A stretch of 64,000 bases of DNA, taken from the NCBI GenBank assembly GCA_964023275.1, contig OZ029914.1, positions 45,885,437 through 45,949,436 of the forward strand, given 5' to 3'. Shown piece by piece: positions 57,401 to 64,000 of the stretch. The notes below the pieces were generated by a model that searched no databases, was not told the DNA's origin, and saw nothing but the letters and a program-made list of their open reading frames with translations. The translations under genes were made by a program, and so were the position numbers. Positions within the stretch are counted from its first letter, which is position 1. Every line of letters begins with the position of its first letter. The stretch is from Norana najaformis. Its lineage: Eukaryota > Annelida > Clitellata > Crassiclitellata > Hormogastridae.

Positions 57401-60400
57401 CCTATCTTTTCTTGTAGTAGTGCTTGTTTTCCCCGGAGAAAATTCAGGATAGGTCTCTTCCTTTAGAGAGGAATCATGTACGACTCTGTCTCGGAATACG
57501 AATTTGCATCTTCTGCGGACAGCGGATGAGTAATATCCTGAGGATGGCCTTTTCCAGAACAGGGTTCATGGTCGTTCTAGCAACGGTCGGTCTGTTCTTT
57601 TGTGCCATCTCCAACTTTTCTTTTACATGTCCAGCCTTTCTCTTCACAATAACTCTACTTGGTCCATTTGGCTGGACCGCAAAGTTAATTGCTGATTAAG
57701 GTGTCTTAGTTATTAGCACATGTTATTATTATCTCTGGCGTGGGACTTTCTTAGATAAAATAATTGGATATGTTTGATAGTAAATAATGACGGACAGTGA
57801 AACGCTATCGCCTTGAAAGACTTGCATAAGTCATTTCTTTAGTAATTTTCGGTCCTTGAAAAGTCATTGACTGACAATTGCCGAGTGCTATAAATTTATG
57901 CCTTGTCATTCGGTAAAGATCCAGTTTGAATATCTGAAATTAAACAATAACTATTTCCCCTAGTATTTTGTTACCTTATTCTTGAATTGGAGAGCAGCAT
58001 TTGATGAAATAACAGAACTTTCAGAAAGATTGTTTACCTGCTAACCACGGTACCGTCAGGGTTCAAGTGACAACAGTGACTGTGACAACAATTTCCATTT
58101 GTTTCTCTTAATATTTTTTAGAAATCACTAATGCGACTGAGTCGAAAACACTGGTCAAGCCGGAAGAAGTGCAATGCCATCCGTTACCACAACTTACTAA
58201 GACGGTGTGCAAATGGTTGAAACGAAACCTGGAAGAAGACTCAGCTGAAACCTTCGTTACGGAAGGTAGCCTTCTAAACCTTTACAAACCGGAGTTTGAT
58301 TCGGGAATCTACGTCTGCATCGTTGAAGGTAGCATTCGTGGGCAGCCGTGTCCAGTGGAAGCTCTAACGATCACCTACACACCTGCAGGTACAAACGACT
58401 AAGCCAATCACTGCAAGTTGTCAATTATACGCACAAACAAGGCTTGATGAAATCGAATTTTAAATGGGTTGCCCTCCAAAAGTGATGTTTCGTCAAGGTT
58501 TCTTCAAAATTTTTGCAAAATGATAGGCCTAATGATTATTATTTTCTGCATGATAGCACTGGAATATTGTAAGCTACTAGAAACTAAATTTGCTTAAATA
58601 TTTATCTCAGGTGGAAAATTGTAGGAAATATTTGTAGGCAATTGTAGTGCAATATTTGCACTCAATTTAAATTTTGTCAAAAATTTCAAATTTCAATTTC
58701 TACTTGTCCAAGATTGCATTTGTACTCTGTGGAAGACAAAATGTTTGAAACTTGGCCAGTATTCCACCTAAGCCTTGATCGAAAGGCTCATGACTGAGAA
58801 TGTAGGTTGATGCCCCAAAAGTCCCTTATGTACGCAGAAACCACCTTTTAAATGTCAAATTTTCACCAAAAATGTTTGAAAGATATCCTCTAAAATTTTG
58901 GCGGAGGCTCCACCTCGGACCCGCTTGGGAGCTTACGATCTTCCCCGACCACCCTTACACCCATTCAACTAGGCTGTTGAACAAAATTACTGTGATTTAG
59001 ATTTCCTAAATTTTGATTCCATGGCCAATATTTCACAAATACCATCCTGGTTGTAATATACAGTTACGATATGAAAATGCTATACAGATATCTGATTGAA
59101 TCACAACGTATACATACTATTTCCAACAGAACATATGAAGCCCATTTGATAATGTTTCCATATGGGCTTAATATCACCAACATGAGGTCCCATATAATAA
59201 GACAGTTGAAGCCCATATGGGAATATTGTCATGTGGGCTTTATATGTCCTACATATGACGTTACTGATGGGAATATTTTTCGTAATCTTCTAAGAATTAT
59301 GACTAATATTGATTTTAAATTGAAGTAGTGGGAACTCCAACGACCTAGATAGACAGAAGATATCGTTAAACACTGAATAATATACTCAGTAATTGTTTAT
59401 TCTGTCTTTAGAGCCATCACTGGTTGAATCGACTTCTACTCTCCCGATCATTCTAAGCATTGTCTTAGCTGTTGTCGTCACCTTAGCTATCACAATCCTA
59501 ATCGTGTTTTGGCGAAAGCACACGTGAGTAACGCCTGTAGTCAAATATAAATGATAAAAAATAAATAACACACATCTAATTTCTTTATATTGGCAGAGAT
59601 TATTAGTATGGGCAGAATAAAACAAAACAGACTAGAATAAGTTATATCGTAGCAGCTTATTAGTTGCAGATCATCTGCGCGCAACTTCGACAAATGTTGG
59701 TTCTGGCGAAAATCCTTTACTAGTTGCTCGCTCTCCGTTAGCTACAACCTTATTTGGAATTTCAATATCACGAATCAAATTACTTTCTATTCGATACGTT
59801 TGATACAATGATTTGATACAGAGAAAGTCTCTGATTAGTTTCTCTAGAGCGACGCTATACAAATTTCTGATTACGATTACAATTACAATTATTCTTCCTG
59901 AAACTCGCAAAATGTTAGGATCACTTTCAGTTGATATAAAATTTCTCTTTGTGTTATTTTCAGCTCCCGACCAAATATCACGAAGACACCAGGTAAACAA
60001 TTTCTATACAAATACAATTCAGACACTGTAAAAGTGGTGATGTTCGCTTCTTGAGTCGCTCAACAGAACATTAGTTATATTTATTTAATGTATCAATTGC
60101 ACTCATTACACACTCAGGGTTAGCAAATCTGAATCCGAGTCGCAAAGAAGTGTGAGTGAACAACTTGCCGTTACACGGAGTCTGCTCAGCAGGCTCGAAA
60201 TGCAATCGTTAGAAGATAAACACAGCCCACTGCCGAATAGGCCACCATGTCGCACAACAATATTATTATACTATTGATCGCGACAATAGCAATAATAATG
60301 ACGCAACTGTGTTTTCATTTTGAAGGATGACCTAACATAGCCGAGGGATTTTGCGGTTAAGCATGCACTCCTTGCCTATTAAGCATTTCCTGTTAATTTG

Positions 60401-63400
60401 CAGTTGTTCTATCGCAGATTATATATCTTCAGGATCACCTAAAACCCCATTTATGTGTTTTATGCCATATAGACCACAAATCACTTACATGTGTTATTAT
60501 ATTGTTGTTGTTAGAAGGAAGACCGCTGAGAAAAGAACAACCATCCACAGGTTCGTCTTTACATATTTATTTATTGTATTTAATTTCTAAAATTTATTTT
60601 GAAGCAGTTAGGCCTATTACGCGTGCAAGTCAGTCAGCCTGATTCTGAGGCCTCAACGAGTGTTCCCTAGGCAAAAAGACGAAAGGTCAAATAAAGACCA
60701 CGAGTCTTGGGAAGTGATGAATTATTATACTAAACAAACATATTTGGCCAAACTATATCTTTTAATTACCAATAATTAATCTTACTAGATCGGATTGTAG
60801 ATCGAATTACTAGAACAGTCTATATAATGTTTATATTGTACAATATATAGACTGTTCTAGCAATAGGCACATGGAATTTAAATAAATTAGTTTTAGCCAA
60901 ATGTGTGATTTTAATATATATGACCTATTATATTAAAACTCAAACTAATCACTTGTCAAGATCCATTACTTTACATCAAGAAAACATGCACTATGCTACA
61001 GTAGCGTCCTGTAGCATAGAAATGTCCTTACAACTGGGTTTCCACTGTATGTATTATACAATACAATATAATGCAATACAACTAAAATTTGTTAATGTCC
61101 TCCTTACAAAGTTCAGAAGTGCACTTAAAGATCAGTTATATGAAGCATTAAGAACCATAGGTAGACTGGAATAATGTATTGTATGCTTAGACATTCAACC
61201 ATTTGAGAACCACTGAAGAACGCTACGCCTCGCCTACATGACTAACGGATAATAAAACTTAGAAATGAGAGAAGCTGAAAATGTGTGTTGAATCATTAAA
61301 GTTTTCAACACACATTTCCATAATCATATCGCGCACACTATGATTGATTGCTTTTTTGATTGATTGACTCTTTTATTGATCCCAAATTCAACATTTCAGG
61401 TTACACATAAACTGTACAGTTTGCCAGGATATACAAAAGGCAAACCCAGAAGGGACACAGTCCCGCTTAAATAGGGTCACCTATTAACATCAGTAATGTA
61501 GGATGGCAATCGAAATGTAAACAAAGCAAGTATCATTACATAAGTAAACTAAATAAGTTATGTACAATCCGTACACAAATGAAACTAAAAATAAGAGGAT
61601 ATAGAAGTCCGATGCATTACACAGTCCTATATATATATATAAAAAAAAGAAAATTAGCAGTCAAACAAGTGTTATTAAATAGTGGCGCATCTGCCTTTTA
61701 AACAATTTCAAACTTGACAACATACTAATGCTCACTGGTAAAGCGTTCCAAATCGAAGGGCCAGTACATTTAATATTGAATAATCGAGTGTTGGTACGAG
61801 CAAAACTGGCACTACATCGCTCTCAAACTATATGTGCGTTGAAGATTGTTTTTTGAACTGTTGCAAAACAGCGAAGTGATCCAGTTGATGTAAGGAAGTG
61901 AGTGAAGTAGTGGCGATTGCTGACCCAGCTGATCCTAGTCTGGTAAACACAACACCCTTATACAGAGACAAGCTAAATTTTGTACCAAGATGAGCCAGTC
62001 CCGTGATTCTAACATATCATGTCAAGTAAAACCTTGTTAACGTGGTAGTATTTCATTATTAAAATTATAAATATATTAATTTGAACAAAATGTAAACAAC
62101 GGTTGTCTTGTATGTTACTAACTCTGGAAATGTGTTTCTCATGCAGCACCCGACGTAGCAGTAGACGTGCCCGACGCAAAAGCAAATGGCAAACAAGGAG
62201 GTAACGCTTAATTTTACTTATTTTAGTAATTAGTCAATTAGTTAAGCATTATAACGATATTTTACAACCATATACAAGAATGAACATATAGCGATTTACT
62301 ACAATTATCCTCAATCGATAACAGTCAATATTTTGTGTAGCCTACTTTGAAAAGGGTGTTGAAGTAGCTTTTTGATTCTAACAAACCACACGTCTCACCG
62401 TTGTAGCCTGAAATAATTATTTGTGGGTATTTGAATTTTCACCACTGCAGTGATGCCGGAGTTAATTTCTTGCCCAGCACCCAAAACAGTGTTACAGTCC
62501 TGTTTATCGACATCTTGGACGCTATGTAAATACTTTGAATGAATAAATATTTTTGCTTTTGGGAGGCTGATTCTAAAATGTGGCTAAGTTTCTTTTGTAT
62601 AAGCCAAACATTTTCCGTGTTTTGGGAGGTACATAGCAGTGCTATATCATGTGTTTAATACATTCGTGCATACATACGTAGGCTACATACATAAGCACAT
62701 ACTTGCACACATACATGCGTACATACGTGCATGCTTACGTGCGTACGTACACGTATACGTACATAAATACATACGTACATACATTTATACATACATACAT
62801 ACATACATACATACATACACATATGCATGCATGCATTCATGATCAAGAAAAAGGTTGACCACGATAATGAAATGATGATAAGGCACATATAAGGGATGGT
62901 GATCAATGTTAGCGTGATTCTGCTTTGGTTGTGGATAGTTTATCACAAATGTCATACATTTATCTGTATGGCAAAGGTACAAAGTAAGCCTTTGGTTTCG
63001 ATTTTATTTTTAGAACGAGAACTTCGAAATAGACATGCCGAGGAAAAAGCGCTGGCCAGAATGCGTCAGAACGGTAGGTTGGAAGAAGAATAGTGTAGCT
63101 ATGGGCTTCTCCCAACAACAAGAGTTTAAAGTCAACAAAGGAGGGACCTGATGAGCAGTACCAACGGTCCAATTTGCGCAATCTTTTGTTCCAAGATATG
63201 AAGCTACATCTCCAAGTTGTACAACACTTGTGGTTACGTCATACGGATAATTTTGTGTTGTTGGACATTGAAAAAGTTTATAGTAATTATTTTATTTGCG
63301 GTTAGGTTTTCATTGAAACATGAGGGGAAACTAGAAAAGTGGCAAATCTGGAGGACATTTCACTGTCTCTGATGTAGAGTACCCATTAACTTATACCACA

Positions 63401-63913
63401 TCTTAATTGACAGTACAGTCGCCATTTACAATGTACACCTGGAATTCGCTTGAAAGTAGGATGACCACTAAAGGCCACATAGGCAGGATAGCCTGATAAA
63501 GATTGGGCCATACTTTCTTAGGAGTCAATGTAGAAATGTCGTACAAACATACAGACATAAGCAGGCACACGGAATGAAAGACACACAAACAGGCAAGCGA
63601 ACAGGCAGACAGGTCTTCAGAGGAATATACAGAAAGGCAAAGTTGAAGCCAAAGTAGATAGACTACAGGATAGTCTGTTAATAGTTTGTTAAGAGGCGCA
63701 GAGAGAGAGAAAGAAAGAGAGAGAGAGAAAAAGAGAAAAAAAAAGAAAGTGAGAGAGAGAGAAAAAGAGAGAGAGATAGAGGGTTAAAATATGCTCGAAT
63801 TTTTTATTTTTGCAGCGGCTTCGCGACAAGGAACAGATAACCCAGTATTCACCGGCGATGGTGATGTGGCTGAAGGGATCTGTCATCCAGCGGAAAAGAG
63901 CAAAGACGAGTGA
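53419..63913 (+). CDS. Three-Ig-domain type I membrane receptor with tyrosine-free tail of micro-exons
   Basis: Ten exons join in phase to about 466 residues: 53419-53482 (signal peptide), 55626-55970 (V-set), 56647-56982 (Ig), 58122-58388 (Ig), 59412-59523 (transmembrane), 59964-59992, 60515-60550, 62147-62200, 63014-63073 and 63816-63913 (TGA). Ectodomain junctions are phase 1; the TM exon ends in phase 2 and a 29-base exon returns to phase 1. The V exon ends GVIG like those of the neighbour, supporting common ancestry. The TM helix (about TLPIILSIVLAVVVTLAITILIV) is uncharged. The tail is basic and polar, without tyrosine, with a charged helix-prone stretch (ERELRNRHAEEKALARMRQN). The likely role is surface recognition or adhesion; no ligand can be inferred. 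It lies head to head with the six-Ig receptor. Small-exon boundaries are the least certain part. Confidence 0.8.
53640..53955 (+). repeat. (GGTAA)n pentanucleotide array in intron 1 of the three-Ig receptor
   Basis: About 315 bp of AAGGTAAGGTAAGG with GGCAGGGTAAGG variants; a block from 53700 is repeated from 53763. Starts about 160 bp after the exon 1 donor, in sense orientation. Confidence 0.95.
54310..54408. repeat. (TA)n followed by (GA)n
   Basis: Thirty-odd bp of TA, then about 55 bp of GA. Confidence 0.95.
54545..54735. mobile_element. Dispersed repeat with CAGTGGCGG-like end, copy 2
   Basis: Inverted partner of 32350-32537 (CAGTGACGGTTCCAGGATTG to AAGCCTATAGCTAAATCC). Confidence 0.55.
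54840..55360 (+). mobile_element. Retroelement-like remnant with (ATAC)n tail
   Basis: Ends GAAGCGCCTTTGAGATGTAC then CTCAATTAAGTGTCTTAATG and (CATA)n at 55218-55345. No intact frame. Confidence 0.5.
55626..55970 (+). CDS. V-set Ig exon of the three-Ig receptor
   Basis: 345 bases, acceptor TTATGACAG, donor GTAGGA. Shows GGSVRLQC, the core Trp in PSWSHIK, and GDAGRYICTA; ends ELGVIG. Confidence 0.92.
56040..56278 (-). mobile_element. tRNA-derived SINE, inverted, in receptor intron 2
   Basis: On minus: GGGGGCGCACCGTAGAGTAG, TGTTTATCGTGCTGG, B-box-like GGGGTTCAAAAACCC, body with CATATGCCGAAGCTAAATAA shared with family 4. Confidence 0.7.
56647..56982 (+). CDS. Second Ig exon of the three-Ig receptor
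   Basis: 336 bases, acceptor CTCAACAG, donor GTGAGT. Shows IGLSCSFRYNG, VHWVKAD and SSFMCIISPSSG; two extra cysteine-containing strands flank the core. Phase 1 to 1. Confidence 0.88.
56983..58121 (+). other. Intron 3 of the three-Ig receptor
   Basis: No repeat family recognised. An open frame at 57424-57699 shows hydrophobic runs but no start, splice or family evidence. Confidence 0.5.
58122..58388 (+). CDS. Third, short Ig exon of the three-Ig receptor
   Basis: 267 bases, acceptor ATTTTTTAG, donor GTACAA. Shows EEVQCHP, VCKWLKR and FDSGIYVCIVEG, a compact Ig fold. Phase 1 to 1. Confidence 0.85.
58389..59411 (+). other. Intron 4 of the three-Ig receptor with MITE-like repeat
   Basis: 59105-59270 carries CATATGAAGCCCATTTG and GTGGGCTTTATATGTCC in inverted order, related to 25930-26095. 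Rest unremarkable. Confidence 0.5.
59412..59523 (+). CDS. Transmembrane exon of the three-Ig receptor
   Basis: 112 bases, acceptor TGTCTTTAG, donor GTGAGT, phase 1 in and 2 out. Ser/Thr stalk, about 23 hydrophobic residues, then FWRKH. Confidence 0.87.
59964..59992 (+). CDS. 29-bp tail exon
   Basis: Acceptor TTATTTTCAG, donor GTAAAC. Encodes TSRPNITKTP across its borders and converts phase 2 back to phase 1. Confidence 0.6.
60515..60550 (+). CDS. 36-bp tail exon
   Basis: Acceptor TTGTTGTTAG; donor GTTCGT is weak. Encodes EGRPLRKEQPST in phase 1. In-frame skipping would be silent for the frame. Confidence 0.45.
60806..60864 (+). repeat. Long inverted repeat in a receptor intron
   Basis: CTAGAACAGTCTATATA and TATATAGACTGTTCTAG are perfect 17-bp arms; with one mismatch the stem extends to 21 bp (ATTRCTAG). 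The centre holds the palindrome ATATTGTACAATAT. Confidence 0.85.
61355..61935. mobile_element. Probable degenerate retroelement
   Basis: The stretch GGTAAAGCGTTCCAAATCGA at about 61735 resembles GGTAAAGAGTTCCACGTTCT at 4102, which is inside a LINE C-terminal frame. No intact ORF. Confidence 0.4.
62147..62200 (+). CDS. 54-bp tail exon
   Basis: Acceptor TTTCTCATGCAG, donor GTAACG, phase 1 to 1. Encodes APDVAVDVPDAKANGKQG. Confidence 0.6.
62650..62845. repeat. (ACAT)n/(ACGT)n array
   Basis: CATACATACGTACATACAT-type sequence between two tail exons. Confidence 0.9.
63014..63073 (+). CDS. 60-bp tail exon
   Basis: Acceptor TTTTATTTTTAG, donor GTAGGT, phase 1 to 1. Encodes a charged helix-prone stretch of 20 residues. 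Confidence 0.65.
63692..63782. repeat. (GA)n purine tract before the last exon
   Basis: GAGAGAGAAAGAAAGAGAG-type sequence ending about 35 bp upstream of the acceptor of the last coding exon. Confidence 0.92.
63816..63913 (+). CDS. Last coding exon of the three-Ig receptor
   Basis: Acceptor TTTTTGCAG; open to TGA at 63911-63913. Encodes AASRQGTDNPVFTGDGD and ends EKSKDE. NPVF resembles NPxF sorting signals (NPxY with Phe). A (GA)n tract lies just upstream. Confidence 0.65.
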
Positions 63914-64000
63914 TCCAACTTATCCATGCACTCTTCCATCCGAATCGACGCAAAGCAATCTGCATTGTTTTCGTCATTACGTTTGCTCTCTTTCGGAAGC

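Noticed and set aside
57424..57699. 91-codon ORF with hydrophobic segments in receptor intron 3
   Set aside because: First codon is not ATG, no splice sites in matching phase and no IgSF or membrane-protein family match.
60117..60156. Extra tail exon after acceptor ACACTCAG
   Set aside because: Its good donor (GTGAGT) leaves phase 2, which gives a stop in downstream exons; kept only as a transcript-level question.

Overview
The window is animal genomic DNA. Coding sequence sits in short exons with GT-AG (and two GC-AG) introns, most intergenic and intronic sequence is retroelement debris, micro- and minisatellites, and two of the three genes are immunoglobulin-superfamily (IgSF) receptors. 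The combination of a class III oxysterol-binding-protein-related gene, V-set Ig receptors and tRNA-derived SINEs with 3' ends like GGCGCTTAATAAAT suggests an invertebrate, perhaps a deuterostome; I cannot name the species.

Region 1 (left edge to 28.8 kb, minus strand): the 5' half of an ORP3/ORP6/ORP7-like gene. Five exons join in matching phase: 28760-28431, 7513-7274, 3402-3349, 1563-1450 and 1064-875. They encode a Ser/Lys/Gln-rich N-terminus and a complete PH domain; the sterol-binding half lies beyond the left edge. Intron 1 is 20.9 kb and filled with arrays: a 1.8-kb satellite of 25-bp units, a hairpin minisatellite, a 28-bp E-box/palindrome array, and a strict 11-bp array of nuclear-receptor half-sites in DR5 spacing.

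Region 2 (28.8-39.5 kb): no convincing gene. It holds minisatellites, (GTAT)n arrays, SINEs, retroelement tails and one doubtful ORF.

Region 3 (39.5-64 kb): two IgSF membrane receptor genes arranged head to head, with start codons 2.8 kb apart. The minus-strand receptor (50654 to 39560, about 816 residues) has a signal peptide, two tandem copies of a three-exon V-Ig-Ig module, a transmembrane exon and a tyrosine-rich tail with an ITAM-spaced pair of YxxL motifs. The plus-strand receptor (53419 to 63913, about 466 residues) has a signal peptide, V-set plus two further Ig domains, a transmembrane exon and a tail built from very small exons with no tyrosine. Nearly every exon is phase 1, so exons can be skipped or shuffled in frame. 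A twin interferon-regulatory-factor-like element lies just upstream of the plus-strand start. The module duplication carries a frameshift, a lost splice acceptor with a possible replacement, a mosaic sequence patch, and a 1.47-kb solo LTR in one copy whose empty site survives in the other.

The receptor pair, with asymmetric tails and an evolving module array, is the best candidate for an undescribed (probably innate immune or allorecognition) system. All exon models were derived by reading splice sites and phases by eye; no transcript or database evidence was available.
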